From: Incurvaria masculella
Taxonomy: Eukaryota > Arthropoda > Insecta > Lepidoptera > Incurvariidae
Length of the DNA: 64,000 nt
Direction: 5' to 3'
NCBI GenBank assembly: GCA_946894095.1
Contig: OX335660.1
Coordinates: forward strand, 15,133,001-15,197,000
A program made the position numbers and the translations under genes. Below the pieces are notes generated by a model that did no database searches, was not told the origin of the DNA, and worked only from the letters and a program-made list of their open reading frames with translations. Positions 1 through 10,331 of the stretch are shown in pieces. How positions within the stretch are numbered: position 1 is the first letter of the stretch; the number at the start of each line of letters is the position of its first letter.

Positions 1-1361
1 GGAAGTATTGCTAAAGAGAATCGAGGTGGAAATCATAAAAAAACACGTTACGATGAGAGAAGAATGAGTGTGATGAAATTTATTGAGTCTATAGAAGCAG
101 CCGAACCTCATTATTGCAGGGCCAAATCGTCCATCAGACTATATTTACCACCTGAATTGAACATAAAAAAACTGTGGAAAATTTATGAAAATCAAGTTGC
201 AACGCCTCTAAAAGTTAAACAATCATTTTTTAGAAATATCTTTAACCACAAGTACAACGTAGGTTTTGGTTCTCCCTTGAAAGATACTTGCTCCAGATGT
301 TTTGAATTAAAAAGAAAAATTGAAACTGCACCCAACAACGAAGAAAAACAATTATACATAGCCCAGAAAAGATTACATTGTCTGAAAGCCAAAGCATTCT
401 ATAATATGTTGAAAAAAGAAGATGACGATACCATTTCACTTTCATTCGACTGCCAAAAGAACAGCCCACTGCCTAAACTGCCTGACCAAGCAGCTTACTT
501 TAGCAGACAGTTCAATTTATACAATTTCACAGTTGTTATTGGTACTTCTAAAGACACTTTAGTTAACGTAAGAACGTATTACTGGTGTGAAAATGAACAT
601 CCAAAATCCTCATCAGAAATAGCAAGTGCAGTTTTTGATGCATTGGTCAGCCTGGATATTTCCAGCGATAGAAAAAGAGTGAGACTGTTTGCTGATGGTG
701 TGCCTGTGGCGGCCAAAATAAGAATACAACTCTTGTGGGCATGTGCACAAAATGGCTTTATTCCAATGCACCACCGCACGTGAAAAGACTTGAAATTATA
801 TTCCCAATGGTTGGGCACTCCTTTCTACCACCGGACAGGGTTTTTGCAAGAATTGAAAAGGAAACGAAGAAACTGTCTGTTATATGCGACCCAAAAATGT
901 ATGTGGACATATTTAGAAAAAACTCGACTGTCGTAAAGCATTTAGGTGTGGATGTTGAAGTGTATGACTGGAAGAACGAAGTGACTAAAGTATTTAAACC
1001 TCCTGGAAGCTGGCACTTCAAATTCAATCCATCCAAAAGATTTGTACTGAAAGAGGGACGTCAAAACGTTAGCATACAAGGGGAGGAAAACTACAGAAGT
1101 GAATTTGACCGACCAAAATATGTTACTAAGAAAGGAAAAAGTTGCTCGGATCTGGTACCCGCAATCAGATGTACTGGCAATAAAATTAACATGAAAAAAA
1201 TTTCTGATGTCTCTAACCTTTTATCAAAACACTACGGTGAAGACTGGAGAACTATTGAAAGCCTGATGTATTATAAGGATATTGAAGAAAGTAACGAAAA
1301 CTCTGAAGAGCGCGATCACCAGGAGTGCGTACCACTTGAGGAAAATGAAGATTTTGTTTAA
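1..1361 (+). pseudogene. DUF7869-like putative transposase, 5'-truncated by window edge and frameshifted
   Basis: The frame is open from base 1, so the gene starts left of the window; the first Met in frame is at 64. It aligns through its length with the minus-strand protein at 25637-27433. Shared landmarks are a CxxC pair (DTCSRC), an acidic FDCQ motif followed by YNFT, an FADG acidic motif, and GHSFLPPD...IE. After FADG (about 691-705) the frame changes: CGGQNKN, the counterpart of CCGQQKN in the paralogue, is in the other frame, which runs on to 1361. A one-base indel is therefore likely. A poly(A) signal AATAAA lies at 1396-1401. Three spaced acidic motifs suggest a DDE/RNase H-type transposase; that is inference. 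Family name from memory, moderately sure. Confidence 0.7.
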
Positions 1362-1710
1362 TTTTTTGTATAAGTACCTAACTTACATAGAATTAAATAA
1401 ATGTTTATTTTTTTAATTTTCTTTTTGGTAATGTTTAGAGTTGTCATACTAACATTAATATTACAAAAAAAAATTGTGAGACTGATTGAAAAAGTTATGT
1501 TTTTATTGCATTTTTTCCATATCTTGGAGCAACCTGTGAGTCGACGAAGAGCTGGCATAGTTGGGATCAATTTCCGCCTTATCCACTTCAGTGAGAAACA
1601 AAACCCTTCAAATCCATGAGTCATTCTCAATATCCGCTACATCCAATTTTTATTGTTGGAATTTATAGCATAACTTGTGAACTGCAATCATTCATAATTT
1701 CTTCGTTTAA
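1362..1710. other. 3' flank of the DUF7869-like relic
   Basis: AT-rich sequence with a poly(A) signal at 1396-1401. I see no further gene. It ends at a TTAA (1707-1710) that is the left target site of the next element. Confidence 0.5.
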
Positions 1711-2044
1711 GGGCCTGGTACTAGCCAAATCGCAAAGTTAGACGAGGCACCCCAAGTAAACTAACTAAGTCTGACGATTATAAGTGTCATCCTTACAATA
1801 TATGATTCCTTGTCTAGGAATCGAATGATTTTCGTTAATGTATGTTTCCTTTTTCTATACAAAATACATTGCGGAAACGGTGTCCATTTCCGAACTTTTT
1901 TGACTAAATGTAGAAATCTAAAAGCAAATGGAATTTTTTGTTTATATATATATGCTGTTTTTGCTTATATCTAGAAATCGAATGACTTTCAGATTTCTAA
2001 TGAGAAAAATCAACTTTTTTTATTTTTATTATTATTTAAATAAA
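1711..2044. repeat. Left terminal inverted repeat of the TTAA element
   Basis: About 334 bp, nearly identical to the reverse complement of 2902-3234. Differences are a few substitutions and short indels, for example in a TA-rich run near 1950. The repeat ends in an AT-rich tract around 2030-2044. Confidence 0.8.
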
Positions 2045-2547
2045 ACATTTTTTTTAAAAATATAACTCAAGCCCATCCTTTGCCAGCAGGAAATTTGGAA
2101 TACTGTAAAATATACCTTTCTGGATCTGGCGGAATTTGATTCTATACGACACATATATTTAAAACTAGCAGCCCGTCCCGGCTTTGCACGGGCATAATAT
2201 AATTGTAAAAATATTATTTTGACACAATGATACACAAATAAACCCCTTATTACGTAGAGTTCCTAATAAAAGAGCATATACCTACATTTAAATATTTGAA
2301 ATAAAAATAACAAATTTTGTGAATATATTTTTTTGTATTTTTTTTCTTTTTTTGTATTTTTTACTTTTATGTGTTTTTCATACTATTAATTATTGTAAAA
2401 AGGTCATAACCACAAAACAAAGCCATTAAATAAATAATTTAATGAGTTAAAGCCAGGAAATAAACATTATTTGATGTTGTTTTATTGTTCACTAAGTAAT
2501 TAGCTTAACTGTTATTATGATACTGTTGAGATTACCGCGGTCGTGAG

Positions 2548-2638
2548 ACATGTTTGAAAAATGTTACGGCTTTTGACAATGTCTTTGGAGAATGTATCTT
2601 CCTGCCGCTTGAAAAGCCGTAACATTTTTCAAACATGT
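2548..2638. other. Perfect 27-bp stem hairpin inside the TTAA element
   Basis: Arms 2548-2574 and 2612-2638 are exact reverse complements around a 37-base loop; the arm starts ACATGTTTGAAAAATGTTAC. It lies between, and is independent of, the long terminal repeats. It may be a second small foldback insertion or a fold-back RNA source; nothing decides between them. Confidence 0.75.
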
Positions 2639-2901
2639 TTAACTGTTATTAGCTACCTAGAACTACTACTATAACCTACAACTAAAAAGTATTTAATCGA
2701 AAATCATAAAAACTCTTTAAATCACTAATTTATTAGGATAACTAAATGTACAACATATATTAAGGCGCTAGGACTAGCCAACTACTCGCGCCATACAAAT
2801 GCACTTTTTAACAAATGTAATAATATATAGTGAAACGCTTCAGCAAATCCAAATAGAACTCCAGACTGATAATGGATTGTTAATATTTTTTGATTCCATC
2901 A

Positions 2902-3234
2902 TTTATTTAAATAATAATAAAAATAAAAAAGTTGATTTTTCTCATTAGAAATCTGAAAGTAATTCGATTTCTAGATATAAGCAAAAACAGCATATATGCA
3001 TAAACAAAAAATTCCATTTGCTTTTAGATTTCTACATTTAGTCAAAAAAGTTCGGAAATGGACACCGTTTCCGCAATGTATTTTGTATAGAAAAAGGAAA
3101 CATACATTAACGAAAATAGGTTGATTCCTAGACAAGGAATCATATATTGTAAGAATGACACTTATAATTGTCATACTTAGTTAGTTAACTTGGGGTGCCT
3201 CGTCTAACCTTGCGATTTGGCTAGTACCAGGGCC
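2902..3234. repeat. Right terminal inverted repeat of the TTAA element
   Basis: Reverse-complement partner of 1711-2044. It ends in GGCTAGTACCAGGGCC directly before the TTAA copy at 3235-3238. Confidence 0.8.
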
Positions 3235-3273
3235 TTAATGGGTCTAGTTCTGAAAAGAGCTTTTTGAATGCGT

Positions 3274-3620
3274 TTAGTTACCTACTAAACTAATTATCAT
3301 GAAGCGACAAAATATTATCAAGGGGCAATATCTTAAATTCCGCACACGGCTGCTGCGTAGGGAGCCCCTCCCGTACCTCTGAGTGACGCCTACAAACTCT
3401 AAAACGCATAGCTCCTCTACAGTATTGGTTACGTCTTCATTCTTTTTACGCCTATGTGCCCCAAAAACAAAATGCATTACATTCGTTTTATTAGTATTTA
3501 ACAATAGATTATTATGTTTAAACCATGATGTGAGCGACTTAATTACTGACAAGAAAACCTCCCGTAGTTCAATGATATTTTTGTTTTTCAAAACTACTGA
3601 GATGTCATCTGCAAACATAA
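3274..3620 (-). pseudogene. Non-LTR reverse transcriptase relic, downstream piece
   Basis: The minus-strand reading contains MFADDIS, the catalytic box of non-LTR reverse transcriptases, then LLLNTNKTNVM, typical of the following motif. It begins abruptly at the CG target site (3621-3622) of the 50-kb element. The upstream half of the same polymerase, including GVPQGSILGPL, lies at 53622-54480 on the same strand, just beyond the other end of that element. Removing the element with one CG copy joins the two halves in frame immediately before MFADD. Farther downstream the frame degrades. It is a Jockey/CR1-type fragment, inactive long before the nesting. Confidence 0.85.
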
Positions 3621-3659
3621 CGCACACCTAAAACTAGACTGACCTAACTCGAAAATCGT

Positions 3660-4474
3660 GATTGTTGGGAAATCGCAAAAAACTGATTCACTGTCAACTT
3701 TTTTTTTCTTTAAAATTTTATTTTATGTAAACTAGGGCTGTCAGATCGAATATCTTGACATTTTATGAATAAGTGGTTATCGTACTACAATAAATTATTG
3801 TTAAATATTTTTTTTTGTTTGTATTTTTTTTTAAATAAAATATCAACAGGAAAAAAAGGTAGTGCGTGTCTCTATAGACTTAAGATATTGGAAATTTTAT
3901 GGACACTTTTGAATTTGTGTCAGTCATGAATTAAATATGATACAAATTAAATGTTCTTAATCATAAAAAGGTAGTTTACAAATAAATCTACGCAGACAAT
4001 GTAAGCCATTTTAAGAGTTGTAATCTTATAAAATCAGAATTGAATGAAATTTATGTGGCATAAGTATACAATGTGTCATTATTGAAATATACATAACCAC
4101 AATATGAATAGTTGTGTCTGCACTCAAAGCTGATTTTAGTGTAATTTAAAAATTATTCCGCGTAAAATCATATTTTAGTATTTTTGTAGAAATTATCCAT
4201 ATTTTTAAAAATAAAACTAATACTTTATGAGCTCCATTTTTATTTATTCTTAACTATATTCATCCTTAATACTTAGTCTGGAAGAACACATAAATCTTGA
4301 CATGAACACATAGAAGAACTTATAAAACTATACACTTTTCGAAACTTGAATAGGTACTTAAATCTACAAAACTGAAGTCTTAAGACATTTTTTTGGTACA
4401 TAATATTTTATGAACAGAGATCAATCGTTGCTTAAATATTGGGTTTTAAAGGTACCTACCAAATCTAATACTTC
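3660..4474. other. 3' region of the level 1 transposon, non-coding
   Basis: AT-rich sequence between the left terminus and the stop codon of the DUF7869-like gene. The only signal I note is a minus-strand AATAAA cluster around 4236-4246, about 230 bases past the stop codon, a plausible poly(A) signal. Confidence 0.5.
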
Positions 4475-4826
4475 TTACACTAAATAGTTGTCAAATATCT
4501 CACGATAGAAATTGGGAATCACCCCTTTGTCCAGGAGATCATTGATATCTTTTTTTTTATTTCCCGAGAGAGGTTGTTTGCCATTGTACACTGAAATGGG
4601 TCTGATTTCATTTATTGGACATAGTTTTTTGTTTCTGAGGTTACGTATTTTGACCACTCCGTAATCTTCTTGGTCGAAACTTTCTTTGTACAAAAAGGTT
4701 GTAGAATCTTCCTCCTCAATTTTTAACACTCTTATGTTATTCGATGTTACTGCTGTTCCATCAGAGTTTTTATTATAATTAGGACCCCACTGTTCTTGCA
4801 GTAGTTTCAAATTAAAAAAAATCTTT
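4475..4826 (-). pseudogene. DUF7869-like gene, C-terminal piece (third of three)
   Basis: Encodes the last ~117 residues, ending DNYLV, with a basic, KKxD-rich tail that in my recollection is typical of the C-terminus of this family. It is separated from 25637-27433 by the 20.8-kb LTR element with duplicated GTAG (4827-4830 and 25637-25640). A run of eight T on the coding strand (4814-4821) puts this piece one base out of frame with the upstream piece. With seven T, all three pieces total 2919 bases, exactly 973 codons. Upstream of the junction the apparent hydrophobic N-terminus comes from the inserted LTR, not from the gene. Confidence 0.85.
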
Positions 4827-4830
4827 GTAG

Positions 4831-5849
4831 TGTAGGATGTTATATTTAGTATTGTCTTTATTTCCGCGGCAAGTAAAATATAGGTTGCCCATAGACAACT
4901 GTCTATGGCTGAAGAAAGAAAAAATATGAAAAAGCCAATCAAGAGAGGACACACTAGGAGTCTCAAATTTCGAAACGTTGCCATGGGAATGTGACAAGTT
5001 TGGAAGATTCCGAAAAATAAAAATAAAAACAGGAGAATATCACTGAACTGAAAATGAAAATATTGGGTTCAGTTCGACTCCCGCGCCCGTACAGACCAGA
5101 GCTCCATTGAGAGCTTTCATCGCGTTTTTGCAGCGCCATCTTGAAGGAATCCCCACCAATCGGAATGGTGTGAGTGAGGGTCTCGCCTCTGGCCTTCGAC
5201 GCAGCTGCACCCTGAGGGAAGTCCTCCCGCGAGTGTCCGCCGTATCCTCGACACCAGGTGGTGTGCGAGTCAGATCACGCGGCCCGTGAAAGACATTATG
5301 ACTCTTTGACCAGGTTCTCATAAGAGACCAAGTGTAGAGGCTGTGCAGTTTATTCCGGTGATGTTTGGAGTCAGCCAGTTGATGAGAGCGGAGTTGGAGC
5401 AGGGAGCCTGTAGCCGTCCGACCAGTTCCAGTTTCATCTGAGGAGCGGGACGAAGACCCTAGAAACGAGACCGGCGGTAGGACTAGAGCTTCATCGGTAT
5501 GTCGCATCAGCCTAACAGTTTTACACTTCTGTTTGTGCAATGATAAACTTCAATAAACATCACTTCACCTTCATGCTGTGTGTTTGAATATTTCCTCAAA
5601 AGTCCTCTCCAAGCAGATGCATAGATTAGGTAGGGTTTGTACGTGTTTTCTTCCGTAGCTTCGACCCTGCACCCTGAGCTTCCGACTGAGCGACCCGAGG
5701 CATCGAGATTGAGGAATGCTCTACACGTCACCTGCATTTCCTAGATATCTAGCAAGTCGCCGTGGAGGAGACAAAACCTTTACATCCTCACTCATCACTC
5801 ACTCACCACCTTCTACACGCACCACACCCCACCATTCACGAACCCTACA
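4831..5849 (+). repeat. Left LTR of the LARD-like element
   Basis: 1019 bp, TG...CA bounded with 6-bp inverted ends. Near-identical to 24613-25636; visible differences are a 4-bp GTGA-type duplication near 5170, a substitution near 4852 and a variable CACACC-rich stretch near the end. Small open frames within it are not conserved genes. AATAAA at about 5551. Confidence 0.9.
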
Positions 5850-6495
5850 TCTGGCGCTCAATCTATAAAAAAATATTCCTATGCATCTGTGTGATCGGAG
5901 GATTTGAGAAAATATTTGATTTTTCCATCCTATATTTCCATCTCGTCTAAATTTGGTGACTTTATTTCACCCCGCGTATATACGTACTATGTAATTTATA
6001 TTTAGTACATATCACATTTGCCTTCGTGATTATGTACCGCGATCGGTGAATTTTTGCGTTTGCACTTTTCCTTTCTCCTGCGACTTATTAATTTTCGGAA
6101 TTTAGTTCGGCAAATATCGTTTATGCGTTTTAATTTAATTGCGTGGTCTTTAATTTACTTTATGAGACATAAAATATTTACTATTCACTTTGATCCGATG
6201 CGTATTTACATGCCAAATATCTATTGACATTGATTTGATAACAAAGAATGACAGCGTATGTCGTTTGACGTCCGCTTATTACTCGTCGAATAGTTTGGGC
6301 TATTCGTTTATACGTTTAATGTAAACAAAGGTGGGATATCTCAACTGTGTATTGCTGTTTGTCACGAAACATATTGTGTATGGTTAATGAGATACTTATT
6401 CGATACATATGAAACAAGCACGAATGGTGACTATACACAAAATATTTTACAAACAAGGTCCCATGTCAGTTTGATTTTAAGACTTCATGTCTTAA

Positions 6496-6863
6496 GGTGC
6501 CCCCGTAAGCATCAGAAAATTTCGCCTCCCATACAAACGTAGTTTACTAATCATTTGAAAACCACTGTTCCAATTTACTTGATATTTGGTATCATATATC
6601 TGGCAACAAATATCTGTGTCTGCATGCCTTTGTTTTTTCGGTAAATGTATCCTGAGTCAAACCACAGAGAAAACAAAATTAGTATGAAGATTTTGTTTTT
6701 GCTTTCATCCGATTCGGTTTGGATTTTTCAAAAAAACGAAAGCATGCAGACACAGATTATTGTTGCCTGATATTAAGTATCAAATATCAATTAAATTGGA
6801 ACAGTGGCTTTCAAATTATTAGTAAACTACGTTTGTATGGGGAGCATAGCTTACGGGCCGTTC
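6496..6863. mobile_element. TTAA-flanked MITE with ~150-bp terminal inverted repeats
   Basis: 368 bp. The arms (GGTGCCCCCGTAAGC... and, inverted, GAACGGCCCGTAAGC...) stay similar for about 150 bp, including a shared CATACAAACGTAGTTTACTA. TTAA occurs at 6492-6495 and 6864-6867. Non-coding. Terminal sequence differs from the TTAA element at 1711-3234, so it is another family. Confidence 0.8.
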
Positions 6864-7384
6864 TTAACTGAACTTGAACTGATTGTGCTATAACTTGATT
6901 AAAATAAATATAAACGGGGATTATAAACAAAATATTTTATTATCAAACTGATATGCCAGGAGGTTCTTAGGACTTCATGCTTTAATTGAGATTTATTTGA
7001 TTATAGGTACTATATGATGGTGCAAAGTTTTTTTTCAAATAAACTATCTCCACGTTTATTAAGTCAATCGTTTTAAAACGAAACTCTGAAAATACTTATT
7101 TGTTAGGGAATGTTGACGGAACAAGCGTGGGTATAATTCATGTCAGCGATATTATAAAAACCTAATTAAACTATACAATAGTTTCCCTTTAAACGTTCCA
7201 AAATAAGGGTGTAATGTATATTTAATTTGGCTGCTTTAACGTAGTGCTTTTTGTATAGCTCGTGTAGTTTAGATTATATTAGTTTAGAATTAGTTTAATA
7301 TTGAGTAATTCGTTGTATGCTAATTTAATCTAGTTTGTGTAAGCTCTGTGCTTAACCTCGTGTGTAAATACTCTTTAAGAAAAA

Positions 7385-7955
7385 AGGGTTTTACGTTATT
7401 CTTGACTATAATGTATGGATTAAAATACATATTGAGTACTCTCTTATACTCAAATTTTTTTGGGGAAGCTGCTTGCTCCATAGTGAACTCTCCTTAGAGA
7501 AAGGGAGGTTTACATTAACTTGTCTAGAATGTATTACTTAAATACATATTGAGTACATTCTTGTACTCAAATTTGTTCTATTTTGGGTGGCTATTTGCTC
7601 ACTCTTTTTGGCGTACACTTCTTAGGAAAAAGGAGGTCGCCTAATCTAGTCTATATAATGAATATACGTTAGTTAACGTGAATAATGGGGATAATAATTG
7701 ATGATATAAATGATAAAATGATTAATATATGATGATAAAATAAACGTTAGGTAACGTGAATAAAGTGAGGTTTACGTTAACTTGTCTAGAATGTATTACT
7801 TCAATACATATTGAGTACATTCTTGTACTCAAATTTGTTCTATTTTGGGTGGCTATATGCTCACTTTTTTTTGGCGTACACTTCTTAGGAAAAAGGAGGT
7901 CGTCTAATCTAGTCTATATAATGAATATACGTTAGGTAACGTGAATAAAGGGGTA
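7385..7955. repeat. Tandem duplication (~265-bp period) inside the LARD-like element
   Basis: The block starting GAGGTTTACATTAACTTGTC near 7505 recurs near 7769 with a few differences, including CATATTGAGTACATTCTTGT and GGCGTACACTTCTTAGG. A third, diverged partial copy precedes it at about 7385-7480. Non-coding. Confidence 0.75.
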
Positions 7956-8316
7956 TAATATAAAATGATTTTGATAATGATATGAAGTTAATATAATAAT
8001 AAAGGGGAAAATATAATTGATATATCTATATTGATATAAATAAAGTAAATATGAGTGAATATTTACCAAGTATGAAAGCGTGAAGAATTAGGGACACGAA
8101 AGACGACGTATACTTGAATCTAGGGAAATTTCACTCACTTAAATGATAGGATTTGCAACTGGCAAATTTTTCAATATTTTACGGCCTCTTTAGGAAGTGA
8201 ATTATGTAATGAACATTTCAGGAAAATGATTATTTTCTGGAATTTAAATAATGTCATTGGAGACATCATTAGGAAGGACATATTTAAATAATACTTGACA
8301 TCTCACTGTAGGAGTG

Positions 8317-8458
8317 TGGACGATTCGGGAGATGCGGGCGGATAAAATAAAATGCTTCTTGACTTTAACGGAGCGGTTATAATTGATAGATAGGCACACA
8401 CAGGGGCACGGTAGAAAAACAAGTGACAGAACATTCGGCGCTGCCAATGCAGCGCGCG
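8317..8458 (-). repeat. BEL 3' LTR, left piece
   Basis: First 142 bp of the left LTR in plus orientation, interrupted at the CGCG target (8455-8458) by the errantivirus. It continues at 15898-15981. Confidence 0.92.
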
Positions 8459-8667
8459 AATTAAGCTGGAGACCGGGGCGAAAGGCTTTTAAAAAAGAAG
8501 TCTTTACTTGTTTAATAACTGTAACAGAATGAATGTATTTGGTAAATAATTAATGAGGTAAACTATTCTGCATCAGCAGATATTACGTGTTGGTTAGTTG
8601 CCAGGTGCAATGTAGGTTGCACCATCGGCATTTCTATAAGCAGAATGTCTTATTAGGCAACTTAACT
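8459..8667 (-). repeat. Errantivirus 3' LTR
   Basis: 209 bp, identical by eye to 15685-15893. The env reading frame runs into it and stops at 8634. Confidence 0.95.
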
Positions 8668-10331
8668 CCTCCATCCCTAGGGGAAAAATCATCTGAGGGT
8701 GTCTCAGTACTCTGATGATTTTTCTTTACATAATGGTTATTGCAAAAATTTAATTTTAGTTTACAAAACAGAAATGTGGTAATGGTTGCAATTATGAATA
8801 CTATCGCATATAACACTATAGTTGCTACACTGATTGAATTAACACTTATTGTCTTTTCTTCCTTATCTTCGTCTTGTAGGACTTGCGAAAGCTGTTGGAT
8901 GTCCTTGAGCCGGATGTCCTCGAGGTGCGTGTCTGTAAGCTTCAGGGTCTTGGTTTGTCCTGTAGTCACGGTATATAGGGCACGTGGCTTCAGCTTAGGT
9001 ATGGGGGGTAAGGGGTCTACGGTCTGGCTGTAGCTGCTTTGTTGAGGTCTGATTTTGTGTCCTTCTATGTCGATCTCGCAGTTGTCGTTGTTAGAAAGGA
9101 TGTACGTTCCCTTTATAAGTTGTCTTGTAGTTCCTGTCGTGCAATTCTCTGTAAGCATAGTCTCGTTCTGGGCGTAGATGATCCATTGGTGTTTTTCTTT
9201 GAGTTTATAAATTGACAGGTCGCCGACGTCGATCTTGTGTAACTCACAGGATGGTAGGGTCTTCTTAAATAGCATGAGTTCTTCTATGCAAGGTTGTTTG
9301 AAGTGTGGGATCTCATCTTCTTGTTGGCACAGATATCTCTGTTTCTCTATGGTCTCACATGATTTCGCGAGCGGCTTGAATTTCGTTCCCTTCACTAGGA
9401 GGTAAGGGTATTTAGGTATGATAGTGCACGTGGAAAGGATTCTAGGATTATATATTGGAATAGGAATGACATTGTAGAGTGTGTATGTATCTTTTTCCAC
9501 CAGTGGTACTTCTAGAATAAAAACTAAAGTACTGCCCTTAATATAAGCTTTCATCGCTATATTACGTTCTAATTTTATAATATTACTAATCTTAGCTTCG
9601 AATATTAAATTGTTACTTTTCTGAATGTCCTCTAAAATCTGTAGCAATTCGGTTGAATTTACCACTGACTGATGCAGGGTATTTAATTTACTCAGGGCTA
9701 TTGCCGTTTCTATTTCGCTAATTCTAGTGTAAATTGTTTGAAAGTTAAACATAAGTAGATTAAATGTAGATAGTATATTGTATGTATGAAAACTATGGTA
9801 TGTTTTCATTTCAGTTTTGAGTAATGCATTTTCAATTCTTTTTATTCTTTGGGCGAGAGAGATGGTATTTCTATTTTGGGAATCGGTTGCGTTTATTTGC
9901 TTGGAAATTATTTTTGAAATAAGTGTCACCTTTTTATGCAGGCCATTTTGCTTTAGTTCAATTTCTGAAATAGTTTTTTCGTACTTTTCTGCGTCTGCGT
10001 GATCTAGATTTCCTGTGATTAGTTTAACAATGGAGCCGAGAGGGTTTAGTATACCTCTTTTATTCCTTGAATTAGGAAGAATTTGGTTTAGTTTGTTAAC
10101 TGTAATGGACATAATATATTCTAGCTCTATTTTAAAACTTAAAAACTCCTTATAATATATCCCATTGTTCTTAACTATGTATTCTAATTCCTTACATTTT
10201 TCTATGTTGTTTTTTATTTCTACTTCAATTAACTTTAAATCTATTTTCTTAAAAATTAACCATTCATCCCTCTGAACTTGAGAATTCCCCATCATCAGAG
10301 GAAGAATTCCCGGGTTGTCCGTTATCTTCAT
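8634..10331 (-). CDS. env: Errantivirus Env, baculovirus F-like fusion glycoprotein
   Basis: 565 codons from the first Met of the frame. Family knowledge: errantivirus Env is a class of membrane fusion glycoprotein related to baculovirus F proteins, made from a spliced mRNA, so the true N-terminus may come from a 5' exon. Visible here: a furin-type RNKR site at residues 89-92 followed by a GILNPLGS-type fusion-peptide start, heptad-like helices after it, a cysteine-containing ectodomain, a hydrophobic membrane segment at about 501-522, and a 43-residue cytoplasmic tail. The frame overlaps the end of pol by 68 bases and terminates inside the 3' LTR. No break is visible. I see no convincing signal peptide at the listed start, consistent with a spliced leader. 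Confidence 0.9.
   Translation of the reverse strand: MKITDNPGILPLMMGNSQVQRDEWLIFKKIDLKLIEVEIKNNIEKCKELEYIVKNNGIYYKEFLSFKIELEYIMSITVNKLNQILPNSRNKRGILNPLGSIVKLITGNLDHADAEKYEKTISEIELKQNGLHKKVTLISKIISKQINATDSQNRNTISLAQRIKRIENALLKTEMKTYHSFHTYNILSTFNLLMFNFQTIYTRISEIETAIALSKLNTLHQSVVNSTELLQILEDIQKSNNLIFEAKISNIIKLERNIAMKAYIKGSTLVFILEVPLVEKDTYTLYNVIPIPIYNPRILSTCTIIPKYPYLLVKGTKFKPLAKSCETIEKQRYLCQQEDEIPHFKQPCIEELMLFKKTLPSCELHKIDVGDLSIYKLKEKHQWIIYAQNETMLTENCTTGTTRQLIKGTYILSNNDNCEIDIEGHKIRPQQSSYSQTVDPLPPIPKLKPRALYTVTTGQTKTLKLTDTHLEDIRLKDIQQLSQVLQDEDKEEKTISVNSISVATIVLYAIVFIIATITTFLFCKLKLNFCNNHYVKKNHQSTETPSDDFSPRDGGVKLPNKTFCL
8668..8680 (-). other. Errantivirus polypurine tract
   Basis: Coding-strand AGGGATGGAGG lies immediately 5' of the 3' LTR; expected primer for plus-strand DNA synthesis. 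Confidence 0.8.

Larger units (their letters stand above)
1711..3234. mobile_element. TTAA-flanked foldback element with ~330-bp terminal inverted repeats
   Basis: A 1.5-kb non-coding element. Its ends (GGGCCTGGTACTAGCC and, on the other strand, GGCCCTGGTACTAGCC) start very long inverted repeats. Direct TTAA copies sit at 1707-1710 and 3235-3238. TTAA targets are typical of piggyBac and Kolobok superfamilies, but the GGGCC terminus is not the usual piggyBac CCC end, so the class is open. The centre holds a second perfect hairpin (2548-2638) and a short GC-rich hairpin near 2171-2192. No transposase is encoded, so it would depend on one in trans. Confidence 0.8.
5850..8316. other. Left internal region of the LARD-like element
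   Basis: 2.5 kb without a credible coding region. It starts TCTGGCGCTC (possible tRNA primer site) and holds a TTAA-flanked MITE (6496-6863) and a diverged tandem duplication (about 7385-7955). It ends at the GAGTG target site (8312-8316) of the BEL element. Confidence 0.7.

Noticed and set aside
4831..4984. Hydrophobic N-terminus of the 169-codon frame at 4475-4984 as a signal peptide
   Set aside because: That part is LTR sequence fused by chance to the C-terminal piece of the DUF7869-like gene.
5040..5737. Open frames of 60-166 codons inside the 1-kb LTRs (both copies)
   Set aside because: They lie wholly in LTR sequence, differ by a 4-bp indel between copies, and show no protein-like motif.
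4831..5849. Treating each 1-kb copy as an independent solo LTR
   Set aside because: Neither copy has matching flanks by itself, while the outer flanks of the pair share GTAG and join the split gene.
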